Of a DNA stretch of 64,000 nt, positions 1 to 10,126 are shown piece by piece (within the stretch, counting starts at the first letter, position 1; each line of letters opens with the position of its first letter). Location of the stretch: assembly GCA_011037195.1 (NCBI GenBank), contig JAAEAF010000379.1, forward strand, positions 1 to 64,000. The letters are read 5' to 3'. The position numbers were made by a program, and so were the translations under genes. Source of the stretch: Triatoma infestans. Its lineage: Eukaryota > Arthropoda > Insecta > Hemiptera > Reduviidae. The notes beneath the pieces are model-generated. The model ran no database searches. It was not told the DNA's origin and saw only the letters and a program-made list of their open reading frames with translations.

Positions 1-710
1 AATAACCCTAAGGTTTCAAAGTAAGCAGATAGCTGGGTGGTCACCAGTGATTCCAGTAATTTTGAAATAACCGGCACAATTACAATAGGTCGGAAACTGG
101 TCACACTATTTATGTCTCCTTTTTTGTAAACAGGTATAATTTTTATGATTTTTAAGATCTGCGGGAATGTTCCTTTTCTCAGACAATTATTTATTAATTT
201 TGTAAGCGATTTGATATAGGAATGTATTGTCTTCTTAATAAAATAATTTGAAAGACCGTAATGATCTTCAGTCTTCTTTCCTTTCATCCTCTTCACAATG
301 TTTAATACATTCTCTTCAACAACCTCCACAAAGTCAAAACGATTTTTGATTTGAAACTGCTCTATTCGCTGAGATGGATACTGTGATGAACTGTTGTTAC
401 TTAATACTTCAGGCAGCTCAGCAAAGTAAGTATTAAAATCTTCTGCCTCCACGGTAGTTTTTATTTTAGTGGTTTTATTCTGAGCATCATTTATAACACT
501 CCAAATTGCTTTATTCTTATTTATAGAATTCATTACATATTTGTCATTATATGACAATTTAGCTATTTTTAAAGTTCTCTTATAATTTTTTCTTAAGTTT
601 TTATAGCTTTGTATTATTTGCTTTTTACCACTTTCAACCCATTCATGAATCATATCTAATCTGAACTTCTTCTGCTGCAGCTCAGCTGTGTACCAATTCC
701 TACTTGGCAT
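1..710 (-). CDS. Non-LTR retrotransposon reverse transcriptase, open and running off the left edge
   Basis: Reading the minus strand from the ATG at 710 gives 236 codons without a stop, continuing past base 1. Residues 1-80 are lysine-rich and match the linker between endonuclease and RT in jockey/CR1-like elements (NKAIWSVIND at about 67-76). Residues 170-236 carry the RT start: FPQILKIIKIIPVYKKGD, then SFRPIVIVPVISKLLE. These correspond to RT blocks 1 and 2 (the usual form is IPVFKKGD...NYRPISLLP). The catalytic FADD block would lie beyond the window. The element looks 5'-truncated inside the linker, and the true start is unknown. Lack of stops suggests a recent insertion. No host gene is implied. 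Confidence 0.8.
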   Translation of the reverse strand, partial: MPSRNWYTAELQQKKFRLDMIHEWVESGKKQIIQSYKNLRKNYKRTLKIAKLSYNDKYVMNSINKNKAIWSVINDAQNKTTKIKTTVEAEDFNTYFAELPEVLSNNSSSQYPSQRIEQFQIKNRFDFVEVVEENVLNIVKRMKGKKTEDHYGLSNYFIKKTIHSYIKSLTKLINNCLRKGTFPQILKIIKIIPVYKKGDINSVTSFRPIVIVPVISKLLESLVTTQLSAYFETLGL

Positions 711-1467
711 AACCAATTCCTACATGGCATATATAGAAAACTGTTGGAACAATTTTCGACAAAAACAGAATGTTCACTTAGTAAAATCACACCTTCGAGT
801 TGATAGTTTTTGAGCGCAACCTATGTGTCAAGATGTGGTAGATCAGGTTTGAATTTCCTTGTGAGCTTTTGAAAAATTAATTTCCAAAATTTGATGCGAA
901 CGCGTTACTTATCTTTTACAAGTAACAAACAAATTTTGTGAGTCAACAGTATGAATATTTTTTTCAAAAACTAAATAAGCATAATTAAATTAGCATGCGG
1001 AGATATTTACTATATAAGCATAGATTTATACCATAAAAAACAGGTATCTTAATATAACAAAGTTAAGTACAAAGAGAATGCCTAGTTGAGTGTATATGAC
1101 AAGGCTTTATGTTTGATGGCAAGGTTTAAGTTGATGAACATCATTTGAGTGAGTACAAAGTAGTTATGAGCGCACAAGATATTGCTCTATACCTGATGTT
1201 GACAGTTTTACATTATGATTTCTCATTTAGCTATTATCACAGAATTCATAAGTTTCTTATTCAAATCTTTCACTGGTTCGTGGCAGAATTATAAGTGTGA
1301 ACAAATTCTACCACAAATAAAAATCGCTGAAAGCTCAGTAATTAACAATTGGCTTTGATATGATTGGTTTCGGGTGAAAATCCTTAAACGTAATGCGAAT
1401 TAATTGAATGTTTTTACTTTCTCTTAATGCTGCAAGAGAAGCTGTAAGAGGTGCTGTAAGAGGCAAA
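711..1467. other. Unassigned AT-rich sequence
   Basis: No gene is recognised. Bases 711-730 nearly repeat 691-710 (ATGCCATGTAGGAATTGG against ATGCCAAGTAGGAATTGG on the minus strand), directly at the truncated 5' end of the retrotransposon. Confidence 0.4.
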
Positions 1468-2420
1468 TCATTATTATTATGATTATTATTATTTGTCTGT
1501 GGGGAGGGAAACCTTACGCTATCCAAAGCCTCACTGAGCCCATATAGCTCCCCCAAGAAAAACAACAACAAACCGGGTCTAGAACAAAAATCCAGACCCA
1601 GATCTAATCCATCTAAGATTCACCGCACTCCGAATAAATCGGACAATAGCCTAAGCTCTTCCACAGACATCCTAATCCGACCAAAGGTCCTGAACCTAAT
1701 TTCCTCACAACCCAGGCAATCAGTCATAAGATAGGATAGGTGTTTCCTCCACTGTCTCACAGACTCTACAAAATGGATCCGGCAGGAGCTCCATTATGTA
1801 GAGATGTCTCCTTAAACCACAATGTCCAGTAAGAGATCCAACCAGATGCCTGAGGGCGCTACGTGAAAAACACAGCAACGTCTCACTAATGGCCTTGTTC
1901 CGGATCCCCGATGAGCATTTTGGACTGCCGAAAACCAACTGAGCACATCCATAAGGATGAATGCTGTGAAGCTGTCCATGTCTGGAAGCCTGCCAGAAGA
2001 CACGCCAACAGCAGGCTCGGGATCAATGAAAGGAAGAGAGGCGCCTAATCTGGCAAACCTATCCACCTCCTCATTCACAAAAATTCCCATGTGACTGGTA
2101 CCCAGACTAGAAGCACATCGTTCAAAGAAGAAAGCTCTTCCAGTCTTTTAGAACATTCTAACACCAACCTGCAAGTGAAGACACATGAACTCAGCGTCTT
2201 CAGCGCAGCCTAGCTGTCCGAGCAGATACAAACATCTTTTAAGTTAGTGTTACGCACCCTCTCATCCAAGACACAACAAAGAATAGCATAAACCTCAATC
2301 TGGAAGACCGTGGTCCATTCACCAAGAGATACTGCCAAATGATCTCCGGTCTCACAATAGACCGCAGCTCCAGATCTACCAAGAGCCAAATCATGTTCTG
2401 TAGTTTCCTGAATAAGAAAA
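1468..2420 (-). pseudogene. I-like retrotransposon 3' end with broken RNase H domain
   Basis: The minus strand decodes in several frames to an RNase H domain followed by a carboxy-terminal cysteine/histidine knuckle. The pieces seen are the glutamate segment WTTVFQIEVYAIL, the second aspartate segment ICSDS followed by a stop where Q is expected, then NEEVDRFARLGASLPF. The tail CRVCETVEETPI should end in HLxxxC but is cut by a frameshift. The element ends in a (TAA)n-type tail, seen on the plus strand as TTA repeats near 1470-1490, as in I-clade elements. It is closely related to the copy at 36365-37141. Stops and frameshifts show it is dead. Confidence 0.75.
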
Positions 2421-2439
2421 CAAATTTTTTTAGCGAGAT

Positions 2440-2890
2440 GTCTCTTATTTATGTGTTTCTGTGAATAAAGTGTCTCGAAAAACCAAAAAAAGTCGCAGAA
2501 AGATCCAAACTTGACAGTCCATATCCACCGTATCTGATAACAATAATTTGGTTGAAATCCTTCAATCGGAAATGCAACTTACTGAATGGTTTAATTTCTT
2601 CAGATTTTTCTCGATTTTCACGAAAACGACTCTAATTATTTTATTTAATCTTGAAGGGTTGAAAAATAGAAGCTTGAAAATTGAATTTTGGAGCATTCCG
2701 GGGGGTGGGGTGGTGGATGGATGTTGCAAGCTGCAAATGTGCGTATTAATAGGCATTTCCAGTTTGTTTTTTTTTTTGCAATTTTCTTAAAAACTATTCC
2801 AGCGTTTTTCATTAAACATCGCATGTTTCGTATAAAGCGTAATTTAATGGATGTGAGCAGGAGAGAATTCGAGAAAATGAATTTAGGAAT
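2440..2890 (-). repeat. Interspersed repeat family A, partial copy
   Basis: It contains the family A landmarks in reverse orientation: the AAAAACGAAAAATCG-like block, a CCGGAAGTGC-like block (here CGGAAATGCAACTTACTGAATGG), and the G-rich GGGGGGTGGGGTGGTGG patch. Short open frames here are incidental. Confidence 0.55.
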
Positions 2891-2899
2891 CATATAGAA

Positions 2900-3549
2900 A
2901 TAAAATAGATGATATGCTGAACACTATATAATAAATATAACACACAACCTGTAAGGACTTTATAGTTATTAAATAGGAATTAGGTAGCGAGAGAATATTA
3001 AAGGGAGAGACAGTCTGGCTGAGAAATTAAAAGGTAGAATGATATCTTCTGACTGGTGTTAAGGTCTGTTGTAAAAACTCTATCTTGAACTGTTCTGCGT
3101 AGCTCTATATATATATATATGAATCGGTTTCTCCCTCCCTCGTCTGACCTAGGTGGGGAGTAACAAATGTTTGATTAATTTTTTGTTGCATAATTTTACT
3201 GATATTTACACCTGTATATAATACAATAAGCAAGATGACAAGAAAATAAGGACATATGCACATGTGAAGTATCAGATTTATTTAATGTCTGATTCTTCGT
3301 TCTTCGGAGCCTATGAATCTTTAATTGTTCTAATCCCATTACACTAATCTAATTACGTTTATTTGAAACATTTCTCCAAATTATTTTTTTTGAAGAGTTC
3401 TATTGTCACTGTGACTAAAACTAGTTTCCCACTAAAGTGCCAATTCAGTCAGTATAATCTATGGTTCTTCCATCTGTATAATTTTGAGGTAAATTAAAAG
3501 CTTCTGTAAATTCGATTTTAAGGTGTTCTGGAAAATCTGTAAATTGGAG
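2900..3549. other. Unassigned sequence
   Basis: AT-rich with a short (TA)n tract near 3107-3120. No gene or named repeat is recognised. Confidence 0.4.
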
Positions 3550-3820
3550 ACTTTAAAGTTGTTGTGGGGGTGGTTCCGCAGAGCTGGAAAGCATTTCCGT
3601 GATAGCCCCTGCTTCTTCTTTTGGTGGTCATCAACCAGTTTCGGGCGTTCGCCCATCAACAGGATGCGTTTGTCAAACAGTGTGATAACATAGCACAGAG
3701 CAAATCTATGTTATCACACTGTTTGACAAACGCATCCTGATGATGGGCGAACGCGCAGAATCCGGTCTATGACCACAAAAAGAAGCAGGCTATCACAGAA
3801 AATATCTTAGAAACTTTAAA
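3550..3820. mobile_element. Foldback element, copy 1, with 8-bp target duplication
   Basis: Two arms of about 100 bp (about 3590-3691 and 3708-3800) are reverse complements around a short centre containing TAGCACAGAGCAAAT. The shared arm core is GGATGCGTTTGTCAAACAG and TGTGATAACATAG. ACTTTAAA occurs at 3550-3557 and again at 3813-3820, consistent with an 8-bp target duplication. Each arm carries the hairpin GGGCG-AA-CGCCC (altered in the right arm). Related copies lie at 39940-40160 and 57335-57752. No protein is encoded. Confidence 0.7.
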
Positions 3821-5744
3821 CCTTTAGAGAAATAAAACATATTTTTAAATAATGCAATTAAGATAATTTAGTATCTAGGATTTTATCCGCCCTAGCATGT
3901 TTATTTTGTGTTTGCTGCTATTTCGGTTTTAGATTCTCATCTATTCTTCAGAGTAAGGCTATCAAGTTTGTGAAGAGAGTTGAACTTGAAATTTATATTT
4001 CTGTCACGATCCCCCATTAGATGATTGTATGCGTGAGGTTATATCGTAATGTAAGTGGAATCTGTGACATATTTTGAGCGGAGGCTGTTGCAGGCAAGGC
4101 AAGCCAAAATATGTCATGGCGATCCATTACAATTATAATATGTGTGCATATGTATAGTATAATAAAAACAAGGAATGAGTAAAATATTATAAAATTCCAA
4201 GTTTAAAGTGAAGTTCTCAATAATAGCTATGTGAATTAAAGTCGTGCGAGTGGTTTGTTTCAGATTTTTTTTCCTACATTAATTATTATAAAGAATTATA
4301 TTAAACCAACATTGTATATGTGTATTGTATTTTAATTATAGATTGTATCTTCCTGATGAGGAAAAAATATGTCCTCTCTTGCCTGTGTCAGCTTGCCAGT
4401 AATGCAATTCCTGACTATTCGTGTGCATTTAGGCCTAACAAAATAAATAAGATGAAAAAAAAGAAACCGATCTCTAGCAGGGCAACTGTATGGCTAAGGT
4501 TTTCTTATTATCTCTCTGAGTTGAATTAAAAGTAAAATACAAGAGAATAAAGGAGGCAATGAGATACAGAACACGTGGCTGTGACATATATAATCCCCTA
4601 GTGGCGTGACCAGTGGCTACTACCTCAGGGACATGCTGCTGTGTTATAAGCAACCTCTATGGCCAGCTTCTCTTCTAACAATCATGGAGAACAATGTTGT
4701 TAACACGAGGATCCACGTGGGGCAATATGGCGGAGTTACCACCCTAACTATGCCAAGTAAGAATAATACTTTAAATTACTCAACTTAAATAAAGGCTATC
4801 AAATTATTACTCTTAACAGTGTTAATATTGCGCTAGATTATTTTCTCTTTTATTCTGAAGTAGGAGATAAAGATGAAGTGAGGGATTTTTACTTCGATCG
4901 GACCCTTGTTGACAACACTTTCCTAGTCTATGACATAACTTCTCCTGCTACTTACACCCCTCCCACAATAAAAACAGTAGCATTACATCTCCATACTATT
5001 AGACTAATATTTCATAGAAATGATACGTTCTTGTCAAAATGGCCATATATAATATCGTTTATATCTTCTTCTCGGATTATCTTCATGAATTAGACAATGC
5101 TGCTCTAGATTTTCTCTTCCTAGAAGACTCTGGGGGGGAGGGTAATTTTTCAGATAGCAGTGCACAATAGTCCTTAAATTTTTTCCCTTATTTTTAGTGG
5201 CATTAATGAATACCTCGTTAAATAAGAAAACTATAATATTACAAAATAATGTGGTAATAAATATAAGATTATACACAGAATTTAGACAAAATTCATGGCC
5301 TTGATATAGATATAGATCTCTTTATTGATATACTGAATATTTGTATAAGGTTAATTAACTTCAAGACAAAGTAACTCGTGGTAATATTAGCAAAATTTGT
5401 TCATTCTAACATTTTAATTATGGCGAACAAACTAAATAAGCTTTGAGAATTTATTATGTAATAACTTCCTGACTGATGGTGTTGTTAAAAAAAAAAAATC
5501 TTAAGTTTACAAAAAGGAAAAAGAAAATAACAAAGGCGAAGAAGTTTATAAGGTGAAACAATCTTTGACCTTTAGTCTTTGCCGTTGATATGGCAACGGC
5601 AATCTCCTGTTTTCATTAAGTCTAATTTGTACACCAGCATCTAGTAAAAGCCCTGATAAAGGGCGAGAAAAAAAAAACCTGAAGAAATAATTGGGTGAAA
5701 ATGTTGGCCTCTGAGAGACGTCCAAAATGTGTATTTGTATTTAA
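3821..5744. other. Unassigned sequence
   Basis: No gene is recognised. A slightly more GC-rich patch at 4570-4760 gives a 60-codon open frame with no family resemblance. An A-tract lies near 5488. Confidence 0.4.
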
Positions 5745-5968
5745 AATTTTTACTTTCTCTTACAAAGTAATTTTCTTTTTCTTTTTTTTTTCAAAGCGAG
5801 AGGAAGTATTAGTATCAAATTTTCGATATAGAATATTCACCAGAAATATCGGAATTCACCGGAGGTCCTCTGAGATCAAATAAGTGATTTTTTGAAGTGT
5901 GTATGTGGTCAGGATTACTCAAAAATGGAAAAATCGCAGAAAGTTCAAACTTGATATTTAGTCAGGGC
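5745..5968 (-). repeat. Family A repeat, 3' end, interrupted by a hAT MITE
   Basis: Minus-orientation family A: TTTACTTTCTCTTAC at the edge, GAGGAAGTATTAG, then TTTTCGATATAGAATATTCACC and a truncated middle. The copy resumes after the MITE at about 6690-6775, where CAACCGGAAGTACCATTT is visible. The MITE therefore inserted into an existing family A copy. Confidence 0.7.
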
Positions 5969-6681
5969 AGTGTTGGGCAGTAATTAATTACATGAGCAAA
6001 ATTGGACTGTACTTTCAATAGGAAATGGTCCAAAATATAAAAATAACTGTTTCCAAAGAACAATTACACTGAAGTAATTGTGATATCCAATTACAATTAC
6101 TGTAAACCTTTTAAGTGATTGCAATTACTACTTTCAATTACTGTAATTAACTGTAATTCAATTACAATTGCGTGTACTTGTATTTTCAGTAATAGAATTA
6201 CAAATACAAGTACAACAAAAAAAATTGAGTAATTGAATAAAAGTATACTCTGCCACATTTCCGCTCAATAATCTGTTGGGTTAAATAAATTCGATCTCCC
6301 AATTATCATTAAAAATTGGCAAAAATTTCAGGAGAATTCAGTGTCTTAAGTTGTATCTTAATTACTTTTTTTAGTGCCTTTTTGGCGTTAATAATTGCAA
6401 TTACCAATTACAATTACTTGTAATTGCATTAACATTACTTGGAATTGCAGAAGTATATTTACAATTACACGTAATTGTATTTGGTAACTTAATTACTTTG
6501 GCTCTACCAGTAATTGTAATTACGATTACAATTACAATTACAATGATTCAGAAAGTCATTGCGATTACTAATTACAATTATATGTAATTGTAATTTTATT
6601 TCTACAATTTCAAATTACAATAATTGGTAAGTAATCGTAATTGTAATCGTACTTTTTGAAATTACGTTTTGCCCAACTCTG
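5969..6681. mobile_element. hAT-type MITE with perfect 8-bp target duplication
   Basis: The 5' end is CAGTGTTGGGCAGTAATTAA and the 3' end is ACGTTTTGCCCAACTCTG, giving terminal inverted repeats of the CAG(T/A)GTTGGGC form known from hAT-derived MITEs. The flanks are AGTCAGGG at 5961-5968 and AGTCAGGG at 6682-6689, an exact 8-bp duplication as hAT transposases make. The 713-bp interior is almost wholly permutations of AATTACAATTAC and its complement and has no coding potential. It must have been moved in trans. Confidence 0.88.
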
Positions 6682-6775
6682 AGTCAGGGGGGCCTATCAA
6701 TAAGGTTTTGAACAAAATCGTTCAACCGGAAGTACCATTTTACTGAATGGACTGAAAATGTAGTTGGGTCCGTCG

Positions 6776-7715
6776 GCTGGTTACAAATATGGTTTTATCC
6801 ATGGTAATATGCTTCATTCTCTTGATCCTGGACCAGTTTCAGGTTCTGATCCATTGTCACAATAAAGCAATCAATTCGTGTAGAGAGTCACGTACTACAC
6901 TGGTTGATTCAACTTTTACTTAAAACACATATACACTATATAAGCTTACTTACATATACACACTATACATACTTTGCTTATATTTCGGATGCACGTATGT
7001 ACATTTTCAGTTATACGTAAGGTTTGTAACTGGATAATTGAGTATTGTTATAAACCAGTTTTTTTTCCCATTCATAATCGAAATATTTTCAGATATATCA
7101 TTAAATTGCATAATTTCGAATATTATGGAATCTTCTGTTCCTAGAGCATTTATTTTCATACAAATAATCATATTGATAATTTTATACCAAAATTACGTTA
7201 ACATTTTGATCCACTTTATTTTAAACCGAAACCAAGCGCTGTTTTAGAATATTACATATCTTCGAATATACTTCTCATAATTTTCACTTACTACTGGAAG
7301 AAAAAGTACAGCGATCGTATCTAATTTTCAAATTATGTTAGTTTTTCTGAGAAAAAAATTGATTTTTCGGGAGTTCTAGGGTAGCTGAGATGTCACTTTA
7401 CCCTTAAGTTCCATTTCATTAAAGAAAAATAAATATTTAGTGAAGATTCCAAGTCTGAAGTGAATATATTATTTAGAATTATGAGAATTTTGCATTAATT
7501 TAAAAGTTCTGTGTGTTTGACTCAAATTTTTAATAAATTTTTCACTTTTTGCAATTCTCTCTGCATTTATTACTTTGAGAGAACTTTGCGAATTTCGTCT
7601 ATAATTTTACTAAATGCAACATATCTGATTGGTCTGCAAAGGCTGGATATCTGGGAGTTTATCCGTTGAATTATGTTTTATTTTGGTTGATTCCGACCCG
7701 TTTCGGATTCCCTTC
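6776..7715. other. Unassigned AT-rich sequence
   Basis: No gene is recognised. A degenerate inverted family A-like piece may be present near 7300-7400. Confidence 0.35.
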
Positions 7716-7718
7716 CCT

Positions 7719-7796
7719 AAGGGCAGCACTGGACTCGAACCCGGAACCTCCGCGTGAGAGTCTAAGGCGCTACCACTGAGCTAATCCCTTCCCTTT
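7719..7796 (-). repeat. tRNA-derived SINE (family 1), head only
   Basis: On the minus strand it reads TTAGCTCAGTGGTAGCGC (RNA polymerase III box A), then GGGTTCGAGTCC (box B), about 35 bp apart, as in a tRNA gene. The expected tRNA body is followed by a short GCTGCCCTTA segment, and the SINE body seen in other copies is missing. Confidence 0.75.
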
Positions 7797-8000
7797 AGGT
7801 TAGTTAATTAGTCTGGCATGAATGAGTCAATATGTCTGTATTTTCAGTTATAAATTTTACAATAATAGTAAAAGAGTTTGAAATTCGTGTAGAAAATGAT
7901 ATCAATTTTATGTTTCTGGCACGCACCACCCTGGCTGATCAACACTGGTTAATCCAATTTTTATAGAAATAAAAATACAAAACATTTAAACTAAGACACT

Positions 8001-8708
8001 AACTGCAAGAGATCTTATAGGGGTAGTGAACCCCCCACCACTCATCCACACTAGCGAGTGAACCCCCACCAAGAAAGAGAGCGAAAGAGCCCCTCTCGAG
8101 AGAGAGGAGAGGAGAGGCCAGTTGGATATATATACGAGAGACAGAGTCAAAAAAAGATATGCTGTTCACAGTCTCACACTTGAATATTACACATCGTTTA
8201 GCCACGTCAGTCAGTCTGTTCTGTTCTTGTAGTGTTAAGTATACAGTCCTTGGCAGTCAGTCATATACATATATATCAATTATATATCTTATACCGATAT
8301 TGAGGTGTTATTTATCTATCAACATCTACAACCAACATCTCCTCCTACAACCATTACAATCTCGAGGAGCGTTCAATAAAAATTACATTTTTTTTTATTT
8401 AATTGTTAAAGTAAATAATAAATTAGTAATTTTATTAAATTACAATTTTTAATAACCTCTTCATCTACTACATACTTTCATATCTGATGATGTACCTCAT
8501 TATATAAGCAACTCTTTCTGTCATATCAAGTTTTGTTTAGTATATATTTTTTGTTTAGTGTGTCTAATGAAAATTATATATGTAATCCCGATTAACATTT
8601 TTTTAAATTTTATCCCTGAAGAAGACAATAAATTTGTCGAAACGTTGAAAAAGTTTTAAGTAAAGTGTAATTTTTATTGACCGCTCCTCGAGATCTCTTG
8701 CAGTTATT
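8001..8708. mobile_element. Foldback element split by a solo LTR
   Basis: The left arm AACTGCAAGAGATCT (8001-8015) plus CTCGAGGAGCGTTCAATAA (from 8361) is the reverse complement of the right arm at 8667-8708. The two left halves were parted by the LTR at 8016-8358. Inside, near 8614-8650, is CCCTGAAGA followed by a small hairpin (GACAA/TTGTC) and GTCGAAACGTTG. No coding capacity is seen. Confidence 0.75.
8016..8358 (+). mobile_element. Solo LTR with 4-bp target duplication
   Basis: The 343-bp insert starts TATAGGGG and ends CCATTACA, close to the TGTAATGG/CCATTACA ends of the other LTRs here. It is flanked by ATCT at 8012-8015 and 8359-8362. Removing the insert plus one ATCT restores AGAGATCTCGAGG, which is exactly the sequence of the opposite foldback arm. 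A TATA-like ATATATATACG (about 8125-8135) and CAGTCAGTC initiator-like motifs further in fit an LTR promoter. No internal retrotransposon sequence remains. Confidence 0.75.
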
Positions 8709-8877
8709 AATAGATCGATCGAGATTAATAGATCTTTATTATCATTTAAAGTAAGTTAATCCAATTTTTTTTTTTTTAATTACACCGGAACAAGTAAATC
8801 AAATTTTTATCTAGCCTCTCAGAAATATCGAGTACCTAGAGGACCATAGGGTAGTTATTTTTTTATTTTTTATATTT

Positions 8878-9092
8878 AAGGCGCATTTATGGTCATTGGC
8901 AGGAAGCCTTCTCAGTGCACTCCGGAAGCCTCCGGTCAGTGTTCACTCGTTACAGACAACACTGTCCTTTACCGTACAGTGAGCTGTAGTGGCTCCTAGG
9001 AAAAAAAGAAATCTAAGGGTAGCCACTGGACTCGAACCCGGGACCTCCGCGTGAGATTCCAAGACGCTACCACTGAGCTAACCCCTTCCTCT
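8878..9092 (-). repeat. tRNA-derived SINE (family 1), near full length
   Basis: The minus strand reads GGTTAGCTCAGTGGTAGCG (box A) and CGGGTTCGAGTCC (box B). A body follows with CCTAGGAGCC, ACAGCTCACTG, GACAGTGTTGTCTGTAACGA and AGTGCACTGAGAAGG, and the copy ends GACCATAAATGCGCCTTA plus an A-rich tail. Head and 3' end agree with the copy at 46474-46688. Confidence 0.85.
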
Positions 9093-9099
9093 GAGGATA

Positions 9100-9719
9100 G
9101 TTATTTAGTCTAGTATGAATGTGTGAATATGTCTGTATTTACATTTATAAAATTCTACAATAATAGTTAAACATATTGTAAATGTTAACGCACCAAGTTG
9201 AAAATTGAAATAATTTCATCATAAAATGAACTTGTAACATATGTACAAGTAGATATAATACTTAACCGTCGGTTATCCTTGAATAATATTAAATGAAAAG
9301 TTTACTAGATAGAAAGTTGGTAGAGTAAAGTTTTGAGAAACTATATTTATTATGTAGGCGGAAATGTTCGTGCATGTTTGGTTACACTAGATATTAACAA
9401 CAAGTGGCCTGCAAACTAAACTGCACGTGATATTCCTGTATACGAATATCTGATTAACAGATGCAAAATGCTGTGAAGAGTGTATGGCTGTGCATGTATA
9501 AGTGCACAAGGGAAATGATATTCTCTTCTTATCTTTTATGATACAGGTAAGAGAAATATTTACTTTAGACAGTTAATAATACATTTCATATTGATATCAA
9601 CGATACTATCAACTATAATTTTTTTTATTATAAAATATATTTAAGTAAATAAAATAAACTTGCTATTTTGTTTGCTTTCTTTTATTCCTTAATAAGAGGA
9701 TATATTGTGATTTTTTTTT
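9100..9719. other. Unassigned AT-rich sequence
   Basis: No gene or named repeat is recognised. Confidence 0.4.
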
Positions 9720-10100
9720 TTTAGGCGAATAAACTGTGTTTATGAGTGTGTGTGTGTGTGTGTGTATTAACAAAATATCTCAAAAACGAATAATCGCTGG
9801 GAGCTCAAACTTGGTATTTCGTTTAGGAAATACCACCATCGCATCTGACATGAAGATTTCCGTGCAAGCTCCACCAAAACTGGCAGTGCAATTTTACCGA
9901 TTTTTATTGTTGGAGTTTTCCGCAATTTTCTGAAAAAGCTACAACGATTTTTTCGTATACATCTATACACATGAATACCTATAACTCTTATTTGAAACAT
10001 TATCCTGGGAAAATTGTTTTGGGGGGGAGGGGAGCCTGGGAAAGCAGTAGCCTTATGCTTTCGTCTAAAATACCAACCTCTTTAGTAGAATTATGGTTTT
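9720..10100 (-). repeat. Family A repeat, partial copy
   Basis: It carries the GT-rich tract (TGTGTGTGTGTGTG near 9747), CTCAAAAACGAATAATCG, and TTTCGTTTAGGAAATACCACC. This is the segment that lies just inside the 3' end of family A, in reverse orientation. The G-rich GGGGGGGAGGGGAGCC follows. Confidence 0.65.
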
Positions 10101-10126
10101 ATCACTTGGCTTAATATTAATAAGTA

